From positions 43,881-107,880 of the forward strand of contig CAMOLA010000002.1 of NCBI GenBank assembly GCA_946618265.1: a stretch of DNA of 64,000 bases. Reading direction: 5' to 3'. The notes beneath the pieces were generated by a model. It was given only the letters and a program-made list of their open reading frames with translations, was not told where the DNA came from and did not search any database. Each line of letters starts with the position of its first letter. Positions within the stretch are counted from its first letter, which is position 1. Origin of the DNA: an uncultured Eggerthellaceae bacterium (GTDB lineage Bacteria; Actinomycetota; Coriobacteriia; Coriobacteriales; Eggerthellaceae). A program made the translations under genes and the position numbers. Below, in pieces: positions 50,744-59,173 of this stretch.

Positions 50744-53020
50744 TTATTTCAAGACGCGAAAGCTGCCTTTTGCGTTCCTGCGGTACTTGTTCTTGCTCTG
50801 TTTGGCCACTTTCGACTTCTTGCCGCCGTATAGACCATAACCCTTGTTGCGCGAAAGCGTGCACTTCCGAAGGGGCTTGATCGAGCTCTTGCCTGTCAAG
50901 CATATACCGTGTTTGCGGTTGAGCTTTGACGTGCAGCTTTTCAGGGACGCTTTCGTACGCTGCAGCAGCATTCCGTGGGATTTGTTCTTGGAGAGCGTGA
51001 CCTTCTTCGCCCTCAGCGCGCTGCCCTTCGCCCGGATGCCGCATCCCTTGTTGCTCGTCGACTTGGCGCGCGACACGCTTACTGTGCTGCTGAGCAAGCG
51101 CATGCCGTCTCTGGCATTCGATTGGAACGAGCCTTTGGCGATCACGAGGCTCGACTCTGATGCGTAAAGGCCGAATTGCCCGTTCTTCGATGTCTTGCAA
51201 GACTGCAAGGCGATATTCGACTCGCTTGCGGATATGCCCGATCTGCCGTTTCGCGTGAACGAGCACGATGCCGCAGATACCGACGCCTCAATCGCGGACA
51301 GCCCGTGCGCGCTGCATCTTCCCATCGTGCAACGATAGAGGGTCAAGGCGCATTCCGTTTGGGCGCTGATTCCCGCGTTGCGTAAGCTCTTGAAGCTGGA
51401 GTTGGAGAACGAGGCCACTGCAGCTTTGTGAACGAGCGTGCAGTAATTGTTAATCGAGCAGTAGCTTTCGCCCGATGCCGTTATTCCCGACGTCCGCGAA
51501 AGCGTAAGCGCGATATTGCAGGCATTCACGACGTTGTTTCTGAGGAGCGCGTTTTTCAGGCCATAGGTGGTCGATCCCACTTTGTTTCCATAGATGGTGA
51601 TGGCGGCCCAGATGTCGCTCGTGTTGCCTGTCGTGGAGATGGTATTTCCTTCGATGAGGTAATTCCCGCAGGTTTTGTACGCCTCGCCAGTTTTCGCGTA
51701 GCGCGATGCGTTGTTGAACGCCGGCAGGATGTGTATGGCCTGCGGGCAGTTTTGGATGGCGTTGCGCACGATGGCGACGTTCTTGAACGAGCAGAGCAAG
51801 ATGGCCTCGCCCTTCAGGCGGTTGAACGAGTTGTTCTGGATGAGAATCTCGCTGTTCAGATATCCGATATAGGCGTAATGCGTGCCGATGCCGCGGCTGA
51901 GGTCGTGGAAGCTGTTATTCCAGACGACGACGTTTCGCGTGGTCGTGTAATCGGATTTCTTGAATGACGAAGCACTGGCGGGTCCCGTGATGTCGAGCTG
52001 GATGGCTTCTTTGGCGGTTGATCCCGTGTAGCCCTTGAATTCGCATCCGGACACGGTTGCGCCCGAAACCCCGACGAGCTCGAGATGGTGTGCGCCGGAG
52101 CATCCGTCGAACACGGCGTTGCGCACGACGACGTTCTTTGCGTGGCAGATTGCGATTTCGTCGTGCTTTGTGGTGGGGGAGTCGAGCCCGACCCAGGTGC
52201 CGCCGTCGAGGATTATGTCGTGGTCTTCGTAGCCGGAAAGGTCGATGCTCGCCTTCGAGTTGCGCATCATGCACGCCTTGCGGCTGAGGTGGATAAGCTT
52301 GGTGCCTGCCGTCATGTCGAGCCAGGTGTTGCTGTAGATGTGCAGGCATTCATTGAGCGCCGGGGCGCCGAGCTCGTATGTGCCGGCGGGTAAGACGATG
52401 CGGTACAGGGTGTCAGGTTCGTAGTGGTCGCGGGCGTAGTCCAAGCACGATTGGATGATTGCTAGGTTGAGAATCTGCGTGCGATACGAGGTGTGCGACG
52501 CGCAGTACTCAGCTATCTTGTTGGAGGTGCTGGCAGGGAGCTGGAGCTCCTTGCGTCTTGCGTCGATTTCTTCCAGTAGGTGCTCCACCTCGTCGTCGGA
52601 GTGATTGAGGCTTTCTTGGGGGAGCGTGATCGCGACGACGCTGTTTGCGTTGATGGATGCCCCGGTCACGGAGGTGGTTGAGAAATATCTGCCCTGGTAA
52701 ATTTCAGGTGAGCTAAATTTGTCCGTTAATGCTATAGGCTTGCTTACAGTTACGCATGGGCTGGCGCCTTGTTCTCCATCCTGCGATTCAGGCGTTACGA
52801 ACGGAAGAGAGTTCCAGGGTAATCCGAACAGTTCGTTGAGTTGTTCGGTTGAAGAGCTGATTGCGATGGCCTTGACGTTGCCGACTAACATGGAGGCGGG
52901 CGCTATGTTTGCAGCGTTCCGGTCCTGCCATGCGAAGGCGGGTCCTACTTGCATGCTCGCGAAAGCTATGAGCGCGCCGAGTAGCACCGCGATGCCGGGG
53001 ATATGGCGTTTCACGCGCAT
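50744..53020 (-). CDS. Large secreted beta-helix protein
   Basis: This 758-aa protein has a signal peptide (about residues 8-30), a non-repetitive N-domain of about 190 residues and a long right-handed parallel beta-helix (about 200-740). Clear rungs are IDLSGYEDHDIILDGGTWVG, NVVVRNAVFDGCSGAHHLEL and NILIQNNSF-like repeats. The C-terminal rungs switch to short Lys/Ser/Cys-rich repeats (SKNKSHGMLLQRTKASLKS) and a basic tail. It shares the HHLELVGVSGATVSGCEFKG block with the smaller beta-helix protein at 43.3-44.3 kb. In alginate systems a beta-helix protein (AlgG) accompanies AlgI/AlgJ, so a role in polymer modification is plausible. AAGGAGAG supports the start. Confidence 0.78.
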   Translation of the reverse strand: MRVKRHIPGIAVLLGALIAFASMQVGPAFAWQDRNAANIAPASMLVGNVKAIAISSSTEQLNELFGLPWNSLPFVTPESQDGEQGASPCVTVSKPIALTDKFSSPEIYQGRYFSTTSVTGASINANSVVAITLPQESLNHSDDEVEHLLEEIDARRKELQLPASTSNKIAEYCASHTSYRTQILNLAIIQSCLDYARDHYEPDTLYRIVLPAGTYELGAPALNECLHIYSNTWLDMTAGTKLIHLSRKACMMRNSKASIDLSGYEDHDIILDGGTWVGLDSPTTKHDEIAICHAKNVVVRNAVFDGCSGAHHLELVGVSGATVSGCEFKGYTGSTAKEAIQLDITGPASASSFKKSDYTTTRNVVVWNNSFHDLSRGIGTHYAYIGYLNSEILIQNNSFNRLKGEAILLCSFKNVAIVRNAIQNCPQAIHILPAFNNASRYAKTGEAYKTCGNYLIEGNTISTTGNTSDIWAAITIYGNKVGSTTYGLKNALLRNNVVNACNIALTLSRTSGITASGESYCSINNYCTLVHKAAVASFSNSSFKSLRNAGISAQTECALTLYRCTMGRCSAHGLSAIEASVSAASCSFTRNGRSGISASESNIALQSCKTSKNGQFGLYASESSLVIAKGSFQSNARDGMRLLSSTVSVSRAKSTSNKGCGIRAKGSALRAKKVTLSKNKSHGMLLQRTKASLKSCTSKLNRKHGICLTGKSSIKPLRKCTLSRNKGYGLYGGKKSKVAKQSKNKYRRNAKGSFRVLK

Positions 53021-53106
53021 GGCTCTCCTTGTATAATACGGTCGATAATGCAGAGAATTATAGCAACGATGGGCGACAACGCAGCATTTTTTGCATATGC
53101 TTTATG

Positions 53107-54321
53107 TTAAGCGAGTTTGTTGAGCAGATCGACGCTTGTGGCCGTATTGCTTCCCATGATGAACACAGCGTCATCGACTTGGTATTTATCGAGGCATGCT
53201 TGCATGCTCGATTTGCAGTGACGAGGATCGATTACGTAAACGCGAGCATAGTTTTCAGCGAATAAACGCTCGATGTTGTTGGTGAACGAGTCGCCGATAA
53301 TGGCGAGGGACGAGCTATCGGGAGCCGATTCGTTGGTGATGGCAATAACCCCGGGATCACCATGGAAGTAACGAGCGTACACGTTTTCGAATTCGTCAGC
53401 CTTGACATGGGAGTCGTTGTCTCCGCCGTTTCCTCCCAGAAAACTCGCGTCTTTTTTCTTGCCATCCACCTTGATCTTGAGCGCGCTTTTATCGTAACTG
53501 ACATCGAGGACAAAATCTGATTCGCTTGCGATGAGACCGCCTCGTGCCTCTGACCCATAGAACGGGCCATCATAAGCCGTGAAGAGCGCGTAGTCATCGA
53601 TAGGACGTTTGCCGAGCGACTCCATGATTGCTTGGTAGGCATCGAGTGCGCCCCCGATTTGCCAGTGATGGTCGGTTTTGAAGTACTTTTCGTAGTATTG
53701 GCCTGTGTCGGTGATCGAGAGGTCGATATAGTTGCATTCGCTGGGAAGCCGATCGAGGTATTCGCGTTTTATGAAATCATAATCAGCTGGTTGTGCGAGA
53801 AGGTCATGAGCGGGAGAAGCGAGCGAATTTCGGCCGCGATCGACGAGCGCCATTCTCCAGTTTACGTTTTGGTTCGCCTCGATAAAACGAGAGATGGCCT
53901 CGGCGGATGCCCGAAGCTTTTCTGGTGTGAGCGTGCGCTGCGAGTCAGGTGCCTCCACGATCGAGTGCCAATTGGGGCAGAAGATATAATCCGAATCGTA
54001 GAAGGTCGGGTAAGCGGGATACCCGAAGGGAATATTTGCTAGCTCGATGGTCGTACGCTGTGTGCCCGCGTTTGCAAACAAAGCGGCGTTTCGGAAGGGG
54101 ATGCTATCGGCTACGAACTGCTCGAATTCCGACTGGAAAACGCCGCTCGACAATCGTACGGGTGTTATCTCAGGTGCCTGCTGGTAGTTTCGGCCTTCCA
54201 GATACGATTTTGCTACAGGTCCTTGGCTGCCAGGTAGTGATGTTGCTGTGATGTTTATCAAGGCCAATGAACAGACAACGGCCGTTATTGCGATGAACAG
54301 TATGTTTCTCATCTTTTCCAT
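53107..54321 (-). CDS. DHHW/AlgJ-type O-acetylation accessory protein
   Basis: This 404-aa protein has one N-terminal membrane segment (about residues 8-25) and an extracytoplasmic SGNH-like domain. The hallmark KTDHHWQIGGALDAYQ (DHHW motif) and the serine block LAIIGDSFTNN are both present; the aspartate-histidine pair and serine fit the AlgJ/AlgX/DltD group. It would complete acyl transfer to an extracellular polymer after the MBOAT encoded just upstream, whose stop lies 6 bases before this start. ATG at 54321 follows AGGAC; ATG at 54312 (GGAAAAG upstream) is possible. Confidence 0.88.
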   Translation of the reverse strand: MEKMRNILFIAITAVVCSLALINITATSLPGSQGPVAKSYLEGRNYQQAPEITPVRLSSGVFQSEFEQFVADSIPFRNAALFANAGTQRTTIELANIPFGYPAYPTFYDSDYIFCPNWHSIVEAPDSQRTLTPEKLRASAEAISRFIEANQNVNWRMALVDRGRNSLASPAHDLLAQPADYDFIKREYLDRLPSECNYIDLSITDTGQYYEKYFKTDHHWQIGGALDAYQAIMESLGKRPIDDYALFTAYDGPFYGSEARGGLIASESDFVLDVSYDKSALKIKVDGKKKDASFLGGNGGDNDSHVKADEFENVYARYFHGDPGVIAITNESAPDSSSLAIIGDSFTNNIERLFAENYARVYVIDPRHCKSSMQACLDKYQVDDAVFIMGSNTATSVDLLNKLA

Positions 54322-54329
54322 CGCATGTC

Positions 54330-55859
54330 CTAGAACTGGAAGTAAATAAACGGGTTGAACGATCCGGATACGATTGAAACGCTGCTCAGCACGAGTAGCG
54401 CGAGCAGCGCGATGTCGTAGAGCACGCACCCGAGTTCGAATGCGGCAGCTTTGCGGCTATCGGCAGGGACTGCTTTCAAGACGCAAAGGGCGGGGGTGCT
54501 CAGCTGGCGGGGATTGGCGATGCCGTCGCGGACGATGCTTTTCGGTTTGCGCCCCTCGACCCATGCAAGGAAACGCTCCTTGATGAAGGGGCAGATGGGC
54601 GTTGATGCAAGTATGCAGATCGCGAAGATGGGCCAGTATTCCCACGCGGTGAGTTCCCAAATGGTGCACGTGCCCGTGGGCCCGAATTGCCCGATAAGAG
54701 CTTGCCAATAGGGCACAAGCGCCGAGGGATCGGTAATCCAGAAGAACGACCAGCCGAATACAAAGATAATAATCGTGTAAGCATGCTGAAGTATACCCGG
54801 GAGTTTAGTGAGCGCGCGGCCCCATACGAACTTCTCCAAGATGAGCAGGGCGCCATAGTACACACCCCAGCCAATGTAGTTCCAAGCGGCCCCGTGCCAG
54901 AGACCGGTAACGGCCCATACGATGGCGATGTTGAGGATGTTGCGCGCTTTCGAGCAGCGTGAACCGCCGAGCGGGAAATAGATATAGTCACGGAAGAACG
55001 TGGAGAGCGATATATGCCAGCGCCTCCAGAATTCGGTAATCGACTTGCTGATGTAGGGGTAGTTGAAGTTGCGCAGGTACTCGAATCCCATCATGCGGCC
55101 GAGACCTATGGCCATATCGGAATATCCCGAGAAGTCGAAGAAGATCTGGAAGGTATAAGCTATGAGCCCGGCCCACGCGCCGACAGCGCCGATTTCGGCC
55201 CCGCCCATCGATACCATTTTCGTCGCGAGGATGGCGACGGTGTTTGCAAGTAACACCTTCTTCGCGAGGCCCACGATGAACAGGCGCATGCCATCCGCGA
55301 AGCCCGAAATCGTTTCCTTGCGCCCGACCACCTGATCTTGGATTGTCTGGTAGCGCACGATGGGGCCAGCGATGAGCTGCGGGAAACAGGCGATGTACAT
55401 GCCGAGGTATAGGATGTTTTTCTGAGGGGCGACCTCTTTTCGGTACACGTCGATAACGTAAGAGAGTGCCTGGAGCGTGTAAAAGGATATGCCGATAGGG
55501 AGGGGTAAATGCAGGTCGGGGATGACTTGGGTGCCGACGAGCGCGTTGACGTTTTCGGCGACAAATCCCTCGTACTTGAAGAAGCCGATAACTGCAACGT
55601 TGAAAACGATGGAGAGCAAGAGGAGCGCCTTGCGCTGCGCATTGGTTGCCCCATCGCGGCCGATGACGATGCCGAACAGCCAGTTCACCACGATGGATGC
55701 GAGCATCAAGAGGATGTAGATTGGCTCGCCCCATGCGTAGAACACCAGCGATGCCGCCAGTAGCCATACGTTTTTCGCCGGGCGTGTGGGCATGAGGAAA
55801 TACGCCGCGATGACGACGGGAAAGAACGCGAACAGGAAGACGGAACTTGAAAAGACCAT
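54330..55859 (-). CDS. AlgI-type MBOAT O-acyltransferase with C-terminal FIYxxF motif
   Basis: This 509-aa membrane protein is a typical AlgI homologue: GPIVRYQTIQDQV, ITEFWRRWHISLSTFFRDYI, YFPLGGSRCSK and VTGLWHGAAWNYIGWGVYYG. It ends SFNPFIYFQF, the same tail motif as DltX and the MBOAT at 48.7 kb. The downstream DHHW protein is its probable partner. There is no ribosome site before the ATG, but a TATAAT lies 7 bases upstream, suggesting a leaderless transcript. With the ACP/MBOAT pair and the beta-helix gene it forms a polymer-acylation cluster. Confidence 0.92.
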   Translation of the reverse strand: MVFSSSVFLFAFFPVVIAAYFLMPTRPAKNVWLLAASLVFYAWGEPIYILLMLASIVVNWLFGIVIGRDGATNAQRKALLLLSIVFNVAVIGFFKYEGFVAENVNALVGTQVIPDLHLPLPIGISFYTLQALSYVIDVYRKEVAPQKNILYLGMYIACFPQLIAGPIVRYQTIQDQVVGRKETISGFADGMRLFIVGLAKKVLLANTVAILATKMVSMGGAEIGAVGAWAGLIAYTFQIFFDFSGYSDMAIGLGRMMGFEYLRNFNYPYISKSITEFWRRWHISLSTFFRDYIYFPLGGSRCSKARNILNIAIVWAVTGLWHGAAWNYIGWGVYYGALLILEKFVWGRALTKLPGILQHAYTIIIFVFGWSFFWITDPSALVPYWQALIGQFGPTGTCTIWELTAWEYWPIFAICILASTPICPFIKERFLAWVEGRKPKSIVRDGIANPRQLSTPALCVLKAVPADSRKAAAFELGCVLYDIALLALLVLSSVSIVSGSFNPFIYFQF

Positions 55860-55866
55860 GGGAAAG

Positions 55867-55872
55867 ATTATA
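55867..55872 (-). promoter_or_regulatory. Promoter -10 element giving a leaderless MBOAT mRNA
   Basis: A perfect TATAAT on the minus strand ends 7 bases before the MBOAT ATG, so transcription would start at or next to the start codon. TTGTCT about 19 bases upstream is a possible -35 box. No Shine-Dalgarno sequence is present. Confidence 0.5.
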
Positions 55873-55913
55873 GAGCGCAGTCGGCGTGGAAAGACAAAGC
55901 GGCATCGATCTCG

Positions 55914-58529
55914 CTAGACCGGAGAACTAGATTCAACGATTTTCGAAACATACTCATAGAGCCGCTCGGCATTTAGTCCATCCGTATGGAGGAAAAACAT
56001 TTCGCGCTGTTTCCAGGCGTCGAGGTGTGGATCGTCGGTGCCGTTTTCCAAGCAGGTCAGGAGGTTATCCAGTTGTTTAACTGCATCGTCTGGATTATTC
56101 GAAAAGCCGCCGAACCCTTTTTGAATGGGGAGGTCGAGCCTCGAGTAGTGGTTGGCTCCTCCTTCGAATTCTCTTTGGTCGGGTAGGTAGTACAGTATCC
56201 TGGAGCCTGCAAATAGGAAATCGTAAACGTACGAGGAGTAATCGGTGATCATCACGTCGTATATTCCTTCATCGACGATCTCTGGCGCCATGGAAATACG
56301 TGGGTCGTCGAATACAAGATGTTCCTTGTACATCGCCAGATTAGGGTGAAGCTTCAATTCGAACGTGTAGCCGTGCTTTTCCAAAAGCTCAGATCGCTCA
56401 ATCTGCTTTATGAACGCTACCATACCTTTGTAAAACGACGAGTTTAGAAATGCGTCGTCAATCGAGATCCTTTGGCAGGCGCCTCCTTTAACTAAGTGGC
56501 TGCGCCATGAAGGTGCGTAAATGATTTTACGCTCTTTGCGCGAAGACCTCATCAGCGAGTCGAGCTTCGGCGCACCAGCATCGATGAGTCGATCCCGGGG
56601 GAAATAATAGTTGCTCACGAGGTTGTTCTCTTCAAACGTGGTCGAAATCACCTCGAAATCAAACAGCTTCCGATCATACGAGAAGTACCACGGCATATGG
56701 GCGTGGAGAATTCCGTGCTGAAGGTAAACCATCGTCTTGCATTTCGAAAGATCACCTAGCTTGTCGAAAACCTTTCGGTCGCAGGGGGTAAAGGTAGGCA
56801 AGTCCAGATATGAGGCAAGTATCGCATCGGCTGCAAGGTAATAGCACAAGTGGTCTTCCGAGCGATATTCGAGCAGGTGCTCTTCTAGGGCAGGGTATTC
56901 GACGGCAATCTCCCCAGGATGGTTGGTAACGTAAAACCGGCAGACGTTATCGTTTTTTTCGAGGTCGTGAAGGATTTGCGCGATAGCATTGCCCTTCGTG
57001 AGTGAAGTGGGCAAATCGGAGTAGAGCCAGACTTGCTTCTCGTTAAGCCGTTTCTTCAATCGTCGCGCTCTTCTTCGGATAGCACTGAGAGAGGGGTCGA
57101 TGCGATGGTCGCGAATGAGGGCATGAGCTGTGCCGACTGGCTTTACGGGAGAAATGACCATAGACTCCTTTTTCACCTTAACCGTGCAGTGCTCGAAATA
57201 GCGCGTGCTCGGCGAATTCCCGATTCTTGAGTTTGTGCGGGAGAAGTTCGGCGTGATTTTTGACAGACGCACCACCTCGTCGGATAGCTTTAGCGAAAAC
57301 CTGGCTTCGGTCTCCTTCCCTGGAACAGACAAGGTCAGCTCGAAGTACCAGGCTCGTGTCGTTTTCTCGTGCGCATTGGAGTATTCGAAGGATGACGGCT
57401 TCAGCTCGGGGGTCAGCGTTTCTTTGCCGTACGTAACCGCGAGGGAAGGCGTTCTCTTGTCAATGGAGAAGATGGGGCCTTCAAGTATTCCGAAAACATA
57501 TAATTGTGAGTTTTGGTTTAGGCAGCGGGTAATCCTGATAGCAGGCGTTTTTGTCTTCCAAATCGCCTCTCCGTCTGAATATGCAGTTGCGGTTACCCCT
57601 TCGTAGGAAAACGAGAGGTCATTGGGCAGCATTTTGAAACGCCTTAACAGGTAAAGCTTCTGCGGGGCTCTAAGATGCTTCGAGTTGAAATAAGAAGCTG
57701 CCGGTATTGTGGTGGCTATGCGTTCGAGCTCAGCGGCGTTTGCTCGCCGCTCGCGACTATCGCCGAATTCGGGAAACAGGGTTCCAATTGCCAGCCTTTG
57801 CCCGAAGTCGCGCAGGATAACCTGATTGCAGTATTCCCTGCTTTTGGGGTAAAGCTCGGCTAGTGCGAGAATTTGGGAGTAGAACTCAATCATTTGGGCG
57901 AAAACATACACGGGTTGACGCTGGTGTTCGGGTGTATCGGCGCTCTTGACGATGCAGCGGTAGGCTGCCTGCCTGCAATAGCCGATGACCCCTTTTTGAA
58001 CGAGGATTGTAGTTGCGAAAAGCTTTTCTGCCCCAATTGCCGAGGACGGGAATGGGTGTTTAAGTGCCAATTCCCGCTTCACGCAGATGTTCATAGCAGT
58101 CTGGCAGAATGATGGCAGTTCAGCCAGGCTGTATATGCCAGTTTCTGCGAATTGTTTATCATATCCGAATCGCTGCTCATTGCCCGTTGACTCATCAACA
58201 TAGGTTGCGGGAAAGCAAAACAGGTCGACGTCGTCGCCGTATTGCTCTATGGCCTCGATGAGGGCTTCGATTCCACCTGGTTCGAACTCGCCTGAGGGGT
58301 CGAGAAAGAGAACGTACTCGCTTGTTGCTTGGTGCGTTTGAAGGTTGCGCATTGTGAGTATTGTAGATAAACCGTTGTTATCGATTTGTGTTGTTAGAAC
58401 AGCAGGGTCTTTTTGCTGCCCATTATGGTTGGCGAAGCTTGCTGCATCTTTGGGGAAAGGGTTGCTGATGACCATTATCTCGCCTTCTCTAACGGATGTC
58501 CCATTGGGGTTAATCAATGCTCTCCTCAT
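55914..58529 (-). CDS. CDP-polyol phosphotransferase with N-terminal glycosyltransferase-like domain
   Basis: This 871-aa protein has a family-2-like N-terminal region (EYVLFLDPSGEFEPGGIEAL near residue 75, NICVKRELALKHPFPSS) and a middle domain. A C-terminal TagF-type transferase carries VYLQHGILHAHMPWYFSY near 603, IIYAPSWRSHLV, FELKLHPNLAMYK and DVMITDYSSYVYDFLFAG near 757-770. The order of domains mirrors the 938-aa protein at 34.9 kb. ATG at 58529 follows AGGTGA; a TTG at 58553 is less well supported. It would add glycerol- or ribitol-phosphate units to the surface polymer. Confidence 0.82.
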   Translation of the reverse strand: MRRALINPNGTSVREGEIMVISNPFPKDAASFANHNGQQKDPAVLTTQIDNNGLSTILTMRNLQTHQATSEYVLFLDPSGEFEPGGIEALIEAIEQYGDDVDLFCFPATYVDESTGNEQRFGYDKQFAETGIYSLAELPSFCQTAMNICVKRELALKHPFPSSAIGAEKLFATTILVQKGVIGYCRQAAYRCIVKSADTPEHQRQPVYVFAQMIEFYSQILALAELYPKSREYCNQVILRDFGQRLAIGTLFPEFGDSRERRANAAELERIATTIPAASYFNSKHLRAPQKLYLLRRFKMLPNDLSFSYEGVTATAYSDGEAIWKTKTPAIRITRCLNQNSQLYVFGILEGPIFSIDKRTPSLAVTYGKETLTPELKPSSFEYSNAHEKTTRAWYFELTLSVPGKETEARFSLKLSDEVVRLSKITPNFSRTNSRIGNSPSTRYFEHCTVKVKKESMVISPVKPVGTAHALIRDHRIDPSLSAIRRRARRLKKRLNEKQVWLYSDLPTSLTKGNAIAQILHDLEKNDNVCRFYVTNHPGEIAVEYPALEEHLLEYRSEDHLCYYLAADAILASYLDLPTFTPCDRKVFDKLGDLSKCKTMVYLQHGILHAHMPWYFSYDRKLFDFEVISTTFEENNLVSNYYFPRDRLIDAGAPKLDSLMRSSRKERKIIYAPSWRSHLVKGGACQRISIDDAFLNSSFYKGMVAFIKQIERSELLEKHGYTFELKLHPNLAMYKEHLVFDDPRISMAPEIVDEGIYDVMITDYSSYVYDFLFAGSRILYYLPDQREFEGGANHYSRLDLPIQKGFGGFSNNPDDAVKQLDNLLTCLENGTDDPHLDAWKQREMFFLHTDGLNAERLYEYVSKIVESSSPV

Positions 58530-58645
58530 GACTATTTCACCTGTAGTTGGCAAGACGAAGTTTAGAGTTGTTGGTTCTTAACGATGACATAAAATTGTCG
58601 CTCTAGTCTCCCAAGCGGTGTTTTTCACATCCAGTTATATTTCTC

Positions 58646-58811
58646 TATGTTAAACCGGCGTCGACATGGCGCGGCCTAATCGCTCGACGTTCGGGCGTAG
58701 CAGGCTGCGGACTCGCTCGCTCAGGCAGCGCGGTCTGAGCGCCGCGCCCCCGCCTCACAGACCGCGAAGTCGCGGCGGGCGTTCCCGCCATGTCGACGCT
58801 GGTTTAGCATA
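58646..58811. repeat. MITE-like inverted repeat (element D)
   Basis: Terminal 26-bp arms at 58646-58671 and 58786-58811 are reverse complements with two mismatches (TATGTTAAACCGGCGTCGAC in the left arm). An inner hairpin (GCGGTCTG and CAGACCGC) lies between them. The centre is GC-rich while the flanks are AT-rich. It sits in the roughly 640-bp gap between two divergent polymer-transferase genes; the remaining 360 bp of that gap is AT-rich and shows nothing else I can name. Confidence 0.65.
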
Positions 58812-59173
58812 GATTTATATAATACGTTAGATTGAACACCGATGATAAGTTGTGATGTGAGATGCGGGAACATCTCTACTTTAGTCGGGCAAATAGTGCT
58901 TCAATTGAAACTGCCGTCTTCAGCCTTACTGCACGTTGCCGTTGAGATCCTGAGGGTTCTTTTCTCTTGTAAATGTGTAATCGCAGCGCAATTGATGCCT
59001 GCTCCGACGAGGCTACAATTTGCCTAATTGAAAGCGGGGTATAATGAATGTTATTAAATGTTGCCATTTTGAATGGTGGAGAGGGTAGTTCTAAAGGCGT
59101 CGTATTGCTCTTTGATACTTGGTAATGAACTCGCCTAAGTATCAAGCCAGAAAAAAATGAGAGGCTTGTTGTC

